Source of the DNA: Xiphias gladius
Taxonomy: Eukaryota > Chordata > Actinopteri > Istiophoriformes > Xiphiidae
Length of the DNA: 64,000 bases
Assembly (NCBI RefSeq): GCF_016859285.1
Contig: NC_053418.1
Span: 27,265,829-27,329,828, forward strand
Reading direction: 5' to 3'
The translations under genes were made by a program, and so were the position numbers. A model generated the notes under the pieces. The model made no database searches. It had not been told where the DNA came from and saw only the letters and a list, made by a program, of their open reading frames with translations. Positions 1 to 11,768 of this stretch are shown here, in pieces. Every line of letters begins with the position of its first letter. Within the stretch, counting starts at the first letter, position 1.

Positions 1-3000
1 GCATTGATGTGGCTAGACAGACCGCACAGGGCATGGAGTAAAACCTGCTGCTTGATTCCATTTCACCATTACTACATATTCACTATTGACAACCTTTTTG
101 AAGTGTTTAACACATCAACTGTCAATTGGTTTAGTGTTTTGTCCAGCACACAACTTTGTGCACTCTGTAATAATAGATTTTAGTTTGGTAGAGATAAATT
201 ATTCTATGAGATGCGTCATTTATACATTACTTGAACTTAAAACTTTCCAACTTGCTTGTATCTGTTAAAATGTTGTTGAACTTGTTTCACATGTGGTTTG
301 AAAATATAAAAATGGAATCTGACAGAGCCATAGTGCAGGAGGCAAACTCGCAGTAATGGTAAAAGTAAAGACTGTTAAGACTGTAAAGAGAGCCGTTGAG
401 AAAGCTGATGACTTAACACAGTGCATTTTTAACATTGTGAACGGATGCATAAAGTGGAGTCTGGTCCTTTCAAAATTTGATGATCTGCTTGCTCTCTTAG
501 GAACAGATGATGAAATCAATTTTTTTTTTTTTTCCCCCTCTCTTTCAGTTATCTTCATGCGAAGAACATAATTCATCGAGACCTGAAATCAAACAGTATC
601 CTTTTATTGTCCAATGGTACCTTTTAACTGCCAGTAAAGAACTGTGTGTGAGAGAGATCTGTGTATGTGCTCTCTGTTCTCTGGTGGTTTGGATTTGAAA
701 TCAAAAAACTACCAGGGTAATATGTTGACTTTAAGCTTTAAAGGTGTTAAAGGGTTTTAACATCCATATTGGGTCAACAGTGTAAGTATTTTCACATATT
801 CCCCCAATTGTAAGACATAATAAAATCAAAACATTTTGTCAGTTTTTGTTGACAAAATTAATGCTGACTGTCACTTGTGCAAGTTCAATTTTGTTAAAAA
901 AGTGGGGTAGTGTCCTTTCTACAATCCGCTCTTCTCTTAATTTCTTGCTTGTTAAAGGTTTTTTTTGATAACTAGTACCATGAATATGTATACAAGCTGT
1001 CTGTTGTAATGGTGCCTGAGCTTTGCTGCTAGATATTTTTCTCCATGAGGGCTGGACTGTTAAGATTGGTGACTTTGGCTTGGCCACAGTGAAGTCTCGG
1101 TGGAGCGGCTCTCAACAGGTGGAACAGCCTAGTGGATCCATTCTCTGGATGGTAAGCTTCTCACTTACTATATATGATGACTTTGATTCAACAGAGATAT
1201 CCTTTATTTGATAACTTGTGAAACGATTGTTATTATAAAACTATGACATTAAGGAATACCTCTGATGTTGTTAGACAACCAAGCATTTAGAGTACAAAAT
1301 GGTGAAGTCAACTTGAAGGAATTGACTGAAAGCTTTTGCCAGGATAGAAAAATTAATTGTGTTCGAATACTGTTCCATGTTTTCCTATTTTATTTTCTCT
1401 CAGATTTAGAATTTATCTACCCTTATCAGCCAGCCATACCTAGCCTACACAAATTCTAATAAATATTCAACTTTTCCTTCATTTGGATTAAGCAGTCTTA
1501 GCAATATTAAAGGTGCTTTTTGCATTATACTATGATGCTGCCATATTTTTATTTTACTCTTTGGTCCCCACTCAGTTTAAACTGTTTTTGACCTGTTTTG
1601 GAAACGCAATAGTAGAACTCGGTGCTTGTAGAAACATAGAAACAACTGGTCTGCAAAAATGGTGAACAGCAGTCCAAATGTGGTTGGCCTGGGTTATTGG
1701 GCAGTTGTTCCTATCAGTCCTGGCAAATGCTCCTTGTTTGTGTTAAGCCAGATTTTGTCAGTGACAATATATTTGATCAAAATTTTACATCAGATGCTAT
1801 TTTATAGGTTTAGCTGTGGCGCATGTGAGTTCACTAGTCCAGTAAGTCACAAAAACATACATTCGGTGTGGGCTATTTCCTTTTTTCTATTTGTAACTCC
1901 ATAATGATGATGTACGAGACATAATGTCATTGAGTCATCTAACTCTGAGTAATATTATGAAACTCACAGTTTGTCTTTGTATATTTGGTGATCTAATTAG
2001 ATTTCCATGCACCTCAATACAGACATTACATTTCATGTAAATATTGAAAAAGACTTTTGTTATCCTGTATATCCTGTCCTGTATCCAAGACAAAACAGCC
2101 TAATAACGAGCTAAATTAGCGTGACCAGTAATGTTTAATTTATCGTGAGATAAATGGCAGATCATTACATAAAAGAAGTGCCTACTCTTGTTTTTTCTTT
2201 CTTTTTTCCTAAGGCTCCTGAGGTAATCCGAATGCAGGACAGCAACCCATATACGTTCCAGTCTGATGTATACGGCTACGGAGTAGTGCTGTTCGAGCTG
2301 ATGTCAGGGACCTTGCCTTACTCCAATATCAACAACAGAGACCAGGTTACATCACACTCTACTTTGTGTTAACACAACACTCACTCAGTCTAAAGCAGAG
2401 TATCTAATTAGTCCAATTAATCTTTCCGGAATTTTTGGAAAGCATGATGATTGAACTAATTTGGCTATCAAATATCAGCATCATCTAGTAGCTACTCTGT
2501 TAGAGTTATTAGTTGTACTGTATTTGGGTTACATGCTTACTCCTAACAATCTACACCACATACTAAATGTCTATAGCCACTCTATCGACTTTTAGTATAT
2601 GGTGCAGTTTGCTACAAGGCGGTCATTTTTATTACACACCTGAAAACAATTCATTTGATGACTGAAAAATGAAATAAAAAGGGCGATGGGCGCACAGGCG
2701 GCACAGAAGCAAACCACTGCAGAGACCGGGGCTTACGTGCTGATGGGGCTTCTGTAGCCCCAGCTTGGTCTTGTATGTCACTCAATGCAATTGACAGGTG
2801 CCAATCTTACACCCCCATTTCTCAGGTTTGAGGTGGGTTATCAACAATTTGAAATTTTAACCTGACAGGCTAAGGGAAAGGTCAGGGGGAGGCCACATCA
2901 TTATGATTTCATGGTGGTACTAGATAGAAAGTCTGGGCAGCATGTCTGTAACAAATTTCATGGCAATCCATCCAAAAGTTGTAGGAATAATTCACTCTTA

Positions 3001-3890
3001 ACTAAAGTGTGTAAACAACTGACCAACAGATGGAGCAACATTGATCACCATACAGTGTATAGTGTTTATGTCACATACACTGGCTATATCAAATTAAGAC
3101 TTTTGACCTTGTTGCAAACAATGAAATCTGTTCTACTCTTGTTTTTTAATGTAGCTTAAGTTAGCGACACTGGTGCTCTTCCCCGACATAAATAGCACTG
3201 TCAGATTTCAGTAACTGTCTACCTTTTGTTTTCTTTCTCAGATAATCTTTATGGTTGGACGTGGTTACTTGTCTCCGGACCTCAGTAAGCTGTATAGTAC
3301 CTCACCTAAGTCAATGAAAAGGCTTATCATTGACTGCCTGAAGTTCAAACGTGACGAGAGGCCCCTGTTTCCACAGGTGAGTGGTGTATAAGTCACCATT
3401 GTGGTACTGTTGTCATTTTTCTCATAGGTGTAATCCCAGCTAGTGTTTCAATTGCGGATAGCTTTTAGTCAATTTTTCACTGAAATTCCATTTGTCATGT
3501 CTTTTTAAAAATTGGGGAAATAGGGATGAGTTTTCCATACAAATGTACTTCTAACAATAATTTTCTCATTTCAATTATTTCAATTTGTAAATGCCGATAA
3601 TGTCCATATATTAGCTATTATTACATTGTGCACATCCTCAGTTCTGTATAAAATCCAGACCATAGAGAGACAACCTTATGTATATGAACACAGACCATAC
3701 TTACATCTTATATTATCAGTTTTCTTTGCATTTGGTTTTCCTTCATCAGATTCTGGTGGCCATTGAGCAGGTGCAAGACCTGCTGCCAAAAATCGAGCGG
3801 AGTCGTTCAGAGCCATCCCTCCATCGGGCCGTCCACGCTGAGGACCTGAATCCCCTCCTGTTCCACACCACCAGGCTGATGCCCCTCTAA
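1..3890 (+). CDS. araf: A-Raf serine/threonine kinase, C-terminal half of kinase domain (5'-partial)
   Basis: RAF kinases phosphorylate MEK downstream of Ras at the plasma membrane and in the cytosol. Six exons are visible: 1-37 (cut by the window edge), 549-595, 1033-1151, 2214-2345, 3242-3376 and 3750-3890. The internal lengths of 47, 119, 132 and 135 nt match the RAF family exon structure. They encode about 202 residues: the catalytic loop HRDLKSN, then [11 protein letters not shown] (activation segment), [23 protein letters not shown], and the C-terminal 14-3-3 site [11 protein letters not shown]-Raf is preferred over RAF1 or B-Raf because of [17 protein letters not shown] (RAF1 has HRDMKSN), DCLKF, LPKIERS and the ending TTRLMPL, which resembles A-Raf's AARLVP. 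One oddity is Trp in [12 protein letters not shown] where the family has Leu. Splice sites are all GT-AG. The paralogue assignment is less certain than the family. Confidence 0.9.
2780..3010 (-). repeat. Interspersed teleost repeat ('GGATGGATTGCCATGAAA' family) in an araf intron
   Basis: The stretch contains TTTCATGGCAATCCATCC and a TTTCATGGTGGTACTAG block, the reverse orientation of a repeat seen again at 13530-14010 and 18040-18545. The unit includes a CATGGTGGCRCTAGA-like block and a 'CATGGCAATCCATCCAA' block. It lies inside the intron 2346-3241. The family is recognised from similarity among the copies in this window and from memory of fish genomes; boundaries are approximate. Confidence 0.6.
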
Positions 3891-6800
3891 GCTTCCTGCA
3901 TCACTGGGCAGAGATGCTGTCACCCTGTCCAAAACCACAGCATTCATATGCCTCAGAGAGGCCACAGCTGGCTGTCCTGACAGACCATGACCCCAAATCA
4001 CTCTCTGCCCCTGCAAAGCTCTGGAGCTTCACCACTCAGCGCAAAACTCAGTAACAAACTGCAGAAATAACCTTAACATGTTGCTTAGTGGGATAGTGAA
4101 TGTTCTTTTCCTTTATACAAGTGACAGAGATCTGCTCATTAAGTGAAAGAATGGTCTACTGTATCTAAAAGTACGTTAAAATGCCTCTGATCAGGTTTGG
4201 TGCAGGTCACCTGATTAGCTTACATACTTCAAAAGCTCAGTCGTCATGCGCCCCTTTCAGTCTAATGCAATGTCAATGAGGCCAGAGATCTGAGATGTGA
4301 AGCTAGGGGTTTGAAAGCAGACTGAGTGCCTGTTTAAGAGTTTTTTTGAAAAAAGACAGGCCATTTTGTCTCAATGGAAACCTTCAGTATTTACTGGTTT
4401 TACAGATATTTCACAAATACATTGGTGCACAAGCAATATATTTAACCACAACAAAGGAACCAACATGAGGAAGCAGAGTAAGATCATGCTTAGACTTTTA
4501 GAAACCTATGATAGGTGGACAACTTCATACACTGAACCATGCAAAAAGATTTAGTAAAAAAAAAAAAAATTAAAAATACCAATCTTGGTGAAACTCTCTG
4601 CACATACAGTGAAAGGCTTGAAAAACAGTAAAGTGGTGGATCTTGGCAAATCAAAATGACCTTGTCTTCCGACACTCATCTCGTATAACTCATCTTGTAT
4701 GGATAGATGTAATCAAGCAGGCACTCCATTGTCTTTCAAATCACCAAGTTAATTTTGAATTTGATTTTCCATTGATGTTGTAGTGGACTACTAAAAAGTC
4801 AGATACCAAAAGAACATTGGACCTGTGGAAGTTGAACGGCTGACTTGGCAGGACCTGGTAAAATTGGCTGTAGATCCAAATCAACACATATGTCTATTAC
4901 CACAATGGTTTAGAGGGGTAGAGATATGCATTCTAATTCACTTTATTGCTATTTAGTCTTAAAACCTTATTGATTGGGAACAATACAACAGGCCAAGTTT
5001 AACTGGTTTCAGTAATTTCCTTTTAAAGTAACTAAAAACAAAAAAACACAATAATGCTCTATTTTAACATGCTATCAATTCCTGGAACAAATTGATTCCA
5101 TGTAACTTGTAATGTTATTTACCTAACTCCACTGGAGTTTTTTTCAGCTTTTGTAAGAAGTTCAGACTGATTACAGAATTAAGTTCTTAGGACCAATATA
5201 CTTGCAGTGTATACAAGAGGATCATTCTGATATTCAGCATTTCCAAGTCAAAATATTACATGTTTTCAAAGTATTCCCATACATTTTATTTTTGCCAGTG
5301 GAGGAAAAACTTTTTAAAACATCAGTTAGATCGTCACGGGACTCTTAACACCATTAACACCATATTAGGATGTTGATACGATTATTAGGAAAGTTCAGAT
5401 TAGGGATTCTCGGTAGTCCTCTACCTTGGTCTTTACTAATTCTATTACTTAAAACTCCCACATTTCAGACATTTGTAGTTCTGACAGGTTGATATGTAAT
5501 CTTGTGTCAAATCAGTTCTGTTTGTTAATCCACCCCCCAACACAGTGATATTTACATATTTACACAAAAGGCACACACCTTACAGCTCTCATTCGAGAAC
5601 AGTGTCAAATTGAAGCAACTCTTACGGGACATGAAGCTCTAAAGGCTTTTTATTCCTGAGGTTCCTTTTCATTAGTTTAAAATCAGAATGTCATTATGCT
5701 CCAGATTGCAGGATTGCAGATGAGATGGCTTTTACTTATGTTGTTGCCTACATGATTGTAATTCTAGCCTAATTAGAAATTGACAGATCTTGGTAAGATG
5801 CAGTCTTAATGTAAATGGTTAGTTGTATTGCTGCTATATTTAGTAAGTATTTTTCTAAACCTAAAAGATGAGACACACTTGGACTGGAGTCCACAGCCCC
5901 AGCACACAGCTTCAATAAGTCTTTTGCAGTCCTGTCTTAAAATTTATTCTTAACGCTTTCAAATGTGGCACCATGGATTAGCTACTATATTTCACGCATA
6001 CGTGCCCCCACACATACAGTTAAAGTAGTACTGTGGTTGTTGGGGATGCATTAACACTGTGACTAACATGGTAATTGGTTGCTTCGGTTTGGATGCACTG
6101 TGGGAGGTGTGAGAAGTTTAAATAATGATTAAGCTTCAAATGAACTAGGCAATTTCTTTCACCCACAGTGCAAGAAATTGTTTTAGACTTGAGTACCATT
6201 CATCCATCAGTGTTTAGACTGAACTCCAGAGTAATGCAAGCATTTGCAAGTCATTAGCTTTGGGTTATTCCATACGTAGTTTTTTCAATCAACAGTTGTA
6301 GATGACCAGTAAACTGAAGTGGCTGTAGTTGTCATCGTCCAAATCTTTTTTAATTTTTATTGTTTTATTTTTTAAATTTACCTGGCAGAGCTGTAGCTGC
6401 GAAATTGGGTTTGTAGGGAAACAGGGAAATGTGTCGATAGCTAGGATGGCAAATTGATTCAGTGTTTCCCTGCCCTCCCTGTGAGTGTTTCATGGCCAAG
6501 CTTCTCCATTCATACTCTGTACACCTTTTCCTGTTTTCACCTCTGGAAAAGAATGAGTGAACCAAGCAGTGACCTGTTTATCATGTTGCTCACAGTGTTA
6601 TCTCTAGGTTAGCCCAGGAACAAGTTGATATTGTCTTTTGACTAACATAGTAAATGGAATCAGTTTTTTTCATTTCTTGGGGTTTGTTTTGTTCAAGATT
6701 CCATTTGACCCCTTGGGCAATGCATCGGCTGTAATCCTCTAAAGTATTACACCTGATGCAATAAATTTCCAATAAATGTGGATGTATAATAACTATAGAT

Positions 6801-9800
6801 GAAAGGATTGAAACAAGCTGCTTACATAACTATAAGACAAGGTCAAAATAAAGGCTACAGCTGCATAAAGACCTTCCTAAGTAATGATGGGGGAACTGCG
6901 GTGATGTGTGGTGCCTTCTGGCACGGTTGTATTTTAGAGGTCAGTGTGTCTGCTGCATTATGAGCATGGTTTGACAATGAGAAGGCCTCCGGATTCAGCT
7001 AACATTACTGTGTGACAACCTGTGCCTTGTTGATCGGGGCATAAACTTTTGTGAAACACTGCTCCCATTAAGAGAAAAATGCATCATGGGATTTAAGTTA
7101 TCACAGGGAATAGTTAGCAGTTTGGCGCACAGGCTGAGCCCTTCCATGGATTATAAAACTAATACCATGCAAAAGTACTATACACCAATGCTGAACCATC
7201 AAAAGTGTACATGGGGGAGAACTTGCTGAACTATGCCTGGAGCTTCTTTTTCTCTCAGCTTCTTTGATCTCTGACACTCGTGGGAAGTACTGTATTTCTA
7301 GAAAGCTTTTCTGTTGTGGAAAAATAATTCCACTTGGGCTTCAACAGAATATAGTAAAAGAACCTGCTTTGTTTTCTCAGAAATGCTTTACGTAGAAACA
7401 GAAAGAGAAACTCAACTTCTCCTTCAGCCAGACAGTTGACAGTATGCTATCAGTAGCATCCGCAGAGGAGTGCTTTCAGCTTCAGTAAAAGTTCTGTCAA
7501 TAAATTCATACCTGATAGCCCACCAGTCCGTACAGTCAGACTTCTGTGCTGTTGACCAGGGTCTGATTCCACTTGCTCAAGGACAAATTGGTAGTACTAA
7601 GCAGTTAGGTTTCAATCCAAGTAATTTTAGGTTTACTGTTTGAGTGGAAATGGTTCATTTTGGGGAAGTAAACAATACATGGAAGTAGAAACAGAGAATG
7701 AAAATAGTTTCTTTGGCTTATCAAAGTTTGCCCAGCTGTCATGGAATCGTGAATGTTCAGATCTCCCATTTTTTCTTTGCTCTTGAAGGACTTCTTGTGC
7801 TGGTGGAGACTCACAGTTGATTCTTGACCTTTAGAAACAGCAGTATTGAAAAATAATCTTACCCCAAGGTTCATTAAGTAGCTGTTTTGAAGCTTGGAAA
7901 CTCCATTTGCTAAAGTAGATTGTGTGGTATGATTGAAAGCCAAGGAGCAGCGACTAAAAAGACCTTGTGTTGAGATTGTTTTCTCAACTGATGAAAAACT
8001 GTTTATTTTTGTTAATAGCAGTTGAATATTGTTTGTCCAGTTTTGGCTGAAATGAATCTCGGCTTCTGGCCATGGTATCCACTGAAACTCCATTAATCCC
8101 ATTGAGACACTTTATTGTAGGCCATTGAACAGCCAACATTGCCTCTTTTTTTGGCTTGATGGTTGCGTGGAAACATACTGAGTGACGAAAGAGCCACACC
8201 TTCCTGTAGTCTCAACTCTTTCAGGATTTTCAAAAAGAGCCCTTACACAGACATTTTTTTCTCTAGATGTTTTAATTTCCATAGCACTTTCCTGTTTTTG
8301 ACTGGTCTTTTTCTTAAATTTAAAAGTAACGAATGAGGTAACTATTCTAATTTTTTTTTTTTTTTTTTTTTTTTAAAGAAAAAGTAGCCAGTTTTCCTCA
8401 TGAATGGCGATCGCTCCTTATTCCCTTACAGCAGTGGTTGCTATTGTTCTTTGGAATTGAACAATACAGAGTTCACCGCTCTTTGTTGTAATCGGAAGTA
8501 TTTGCTTTATAATAGTAATGAGGCATGGTTTTTAGCATCACACGTGATGTCTGGTGGTTTTTGATGTTCTGTTAACTGGCTTTCCTCCTCTGTATACTGT
8601 GTGTGATGTGACTGGGTATGAAGTGGAACAGATCTTAATGTCTGTGTCAGTCATTAATAAACTGATAGCAAATCGGACTTTTAAACCTTTTAATGTTAAT
8701 GTTGTGAAAGTAGGGGCTGGGAACCCTAAATGTTCTTACTCATTCCAGTTATATTGGTGGATCGTCGTTAGGGGGGCATTGGTTTTAGCAGTAGGGGTTG
8801 GGATGGGCATTTGTGAACCAGGGTTGGGAAAGACTTAGCTTCGGTCTTTCTCTTATTTATTGATGTCTTTGCAGATGTTCTCATTTGTTACCGCGGCTCT
8901 CTGAGGTGGATTAAATGTTTAGAGTAATAGAGATCACTCTGAGACATTCATGTCATCACCGCGGGCTCTCTCCAACAAGAATGTTCTTTTAGGCACGGTA
9001 CTGTCTGTTCCTTCAAATGAATTTTATTCTGATAAGTTTACTGCAGGGGCATTTGTAATGGCTATTCTTTTAAAGGTGCTATATGTAAGCTTTTGCTATC
9101 GCTACATAGCCAACATTAGCCTTGACAGCTGTTTACTTACCAGTTTAGAGGAGATGTTGCCAGTTCAGCATCAAACTTCATTCCTTTACTCACCAAGAGC
9201 TGTCTCCAGCGGTGTAAGGCAACGCCAATGTTAACTCTTGTTTTGCTTCTATTTGTATCACTTCCTTTTTTTGTACTGAAGTTAGCATGCTAAACAGCTA
9301 GCCCTGGCCCATCCCGTCTTTACTTTGCAATAGTGAGTCACTGTAGCGTCCAGTCTGCTTGTAGTCCAACATGCAAGGATGAAGAGGTAGCGCTGCCCAG
9401 GGGGTTGATTCTAACCTCTTGTCTTGTAAAAGCAACGATGGCTGAAGCTCTTGGCAAGCAACCATCACCGCTACCGGCGAGAAACAACATTTTACAGCAC
9501 ACAAAACTTACATATAGCACCTTTTGAACATCATGAGCACAACTAGTTATCAAACTTTTTAGCAACATTTTGTTTATAGGGTTTCACTACGATAGCATTT
9601 ATTAATGGCAACACTTCAAAATACTGTAAAAGTACCTTGTTATTTTGGTGAGTAGTGTGTTAAACTTGAGCCTGTCCTGTGATATTTAAGTGTAGCTTCT
9701 AAGTATTTGAATGGCCTAAGGCTGCTGAATGGAACAAACCCGTCTTTTCTAAACAAGCTGCTTTATATAAACTTTGAGCAATAGCAGGGACAGAATGTCA

Positions 9801-10830
9801 TTTTAAAATTTCCATAATGCAAGATCAGGAATGCTTTACAATAATTTCGGACCAGGTTTCCTGTGAATCAGTGACAGAAATGCATCACCACTCAGAGGGA
9901 CTTACTGTAGCGGAGAACTCTTTATTTGCCTGTTCAGAAAGGATACTTAATCATTTTGGCTCAGTTTTGTGTAAGCGTGGACTGTGAAAGACTGTCAAAG
10001 AGGACTGTGTTCATCTGGTATCTAAAGGAGGAGGGAGCAAGTGCCACAGTTACTGGAAATCCCTGTTAAAATGGACCTGAACAGCTTCATGACACGTTTG
10101 AGATACTGTGCTGTCTCTAGAGACTGACAGGGGCAACAGAGGGAAAAACCAGTCTTAACACAGCTGTTTGTCTCAGAAAAGAAGAGGATAAGAGAGCTGT
10201 ATCAGAGTAGTGTTTTTTTTTTTGTCTTTTCATATCTGTAGGTGAATTACAATACTTGTTTATAGTTTATGAGGTGTCAGGGTTGTTCAGTTTGCAATAA
10301 ATGGTATATTCTGCTGTGTACAGTTACATTTTTTTAATTACAAAAATTGTACTTGTTTCTATTTTTTGTGTGATGGTTTCAAAAAGAACAAAATTATTTT
10401 AAAGTGTAAAGGAAATCTTAGTATTTTTTTAGTTTTTTGTCTTAAAATATTGATGCAGGATTTATTCTTAAATAAATAAATTCCTCTGTGTTACTTGCTC
10501 GTTTGCAACTGTTTCTGCTTACCTCATTAGTGGCTTTCTTGTGAGACAGGTAAAATGTTCAGTTGGTTTTTTTTTGGGGGGGGGGTACTTTCTTGGCAGA
10601 ACTTATATCAAGGGGTAAGTGAAGATGTAACACTTTTTACTGTCTCTCAGATAATGAAATTTAGAGAAACACACTGTCAGGCTGAGTTTTTTGAAGAACC
10701 AACTGATGGCTGAACAGGGTCAAAAGAGGAACTGGTTACTTGTAGGGCTCCACCCCAGATCATTGAACTACAAGCTGAAGACAGGAAATATCTTAGAACA
10801 CAGAGTCAAAATGGAGGATACAGTTATGTT
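3891..10830 (+). other. araf 3' UTR and spacer before cd53; no coding gene recognised
   Basis: After the araf stop there are almost 7 kb without a supportable coding exon. Candidate + strand polyadenylation signals are a close pair of AATAAA at 6760-6765 and 6771-6776, one at 10296-10301, and an overlapping pair at 10471-10480, so the araf 3' UTR may be 2.9 to 6.6 kb long. Homopolymer runs occur at 4557-4569 (A), 8350-8374 (T) and 10567-10585 (T then G). A MITE sits at 9072-9524. A 165-codon open frame on the minus strand at 7605-8102 has no recognisable domain and looks like chance. Confidence 0.5.
9072..9524. mobile_element. Non-autonomous DNA transposon (MITE), 453 bp
   Basis: The ends are perfect 18-bp inverted repeats: AAAGGTGCTATATGTAAG at 9072-9089 and its reverse complement at 9507-9524. 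There is no transposase inside. The short open frames within it should not be called genes. The same AAAGGTGCT terminus appears in the palindrome at 58235-58288. I could not fix a target-site duplication, so the superfamily is left open. Confidence 0.8.
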
Positions 10831-10849
10831 TTAATACAGTAAACAATAC

Positions 10850-10855
10850 TTTATT
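10850..10855 (-). terminator. Likely polyadenylation signal of cd53
   Basis: TTTATT on the + strand reads AATAAA on the minus strand, about 915 nt beyond the cd53 stop. It would give a roughly 0.95 kb 3' UTR (about 10830-11768), which includes a T-run followed by G at 11386-11406. Confidence 0.5.
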
Positions 10856-11768
10856 GGTAAATTAAAGGATTTGTAAAATTTTAAATTGAAAAGTAAATTT
10901 TCATAATTATTCCCTTAGAAATATACATAGCGTAAAGATATTTGGAGAAACTTGGCAACAAGCAAGTCATACAAATCTGTTCTTACACAGCTCAGGCTGA
11001 AATAGCATTTTACATAGCTTGTTCTCATAACACGGCCAGTGCCACATAAGAAATATTTTTTGATTTATTTTCATGTGCATGAAACAGTTTGTCAAGTTAA
11101 AAAAAACAAAAACAAAATGCAGCTATCGGTGCTGTGTTTACTAAATAATTTTCCGATCTCACTGAAGTGTTTTCTAGCCTTTTGCATACGATTGTTTTTA
11201 GAGGACAGAACTGTACAATGATTTTCATACAAAGATGAAAGGTGTATTGTTTTAAGAGTGAATAAGGTCTGTAACAGGTCATCAATTAGGTTTAATTGGC
11301 CAGCTTTTTCAGTATTGTTCAACAGAGGGACAACAGTTTCACAGGTGCAGTGGAGATGCAGCCTTACATGTCAATTTCTTTGAATTTTTTTTTTTTTTTT
11401 GGGGGGACTTTTAGAGTATTTTATGTCTATTTAGAATAAACCGTTGGCAAAAAAAAATCAATTGTTTACATAAATGTATTTTTTGTTGCACTATAAGACT
11501 TAAAATGTAATTGATGGGTCATCCAAACTCAGTATAGAGTGACCTGTGTCATTTATGGTTAAACAAGGTTAGAAAAGGTTGTTGTTGTTTTTTTCCTTAA
11601 ATCAGCACACTGTTATTTACATTGTTACCTACAGTAAATTTGTGAAAACTTATACAAAGGTTTTGATGCAAACTATGAAAGGGAAAACTTCAGCTTTCAT
11701 TGGGTGGACAAATATTTTTGTTGGAGAGCCTAGTTTGGTTGAAAGGCCGCTAGTTGCCTACTAATAGT

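Noticed and set aside
7605-8102. 165-codon minus-strand open frame downstream of araf
   Set aside because: No recognisable domain, low-complexity Ser/Asn/Gln content, no splice or promoter context; likely chance in a 3' UTR or spacer.
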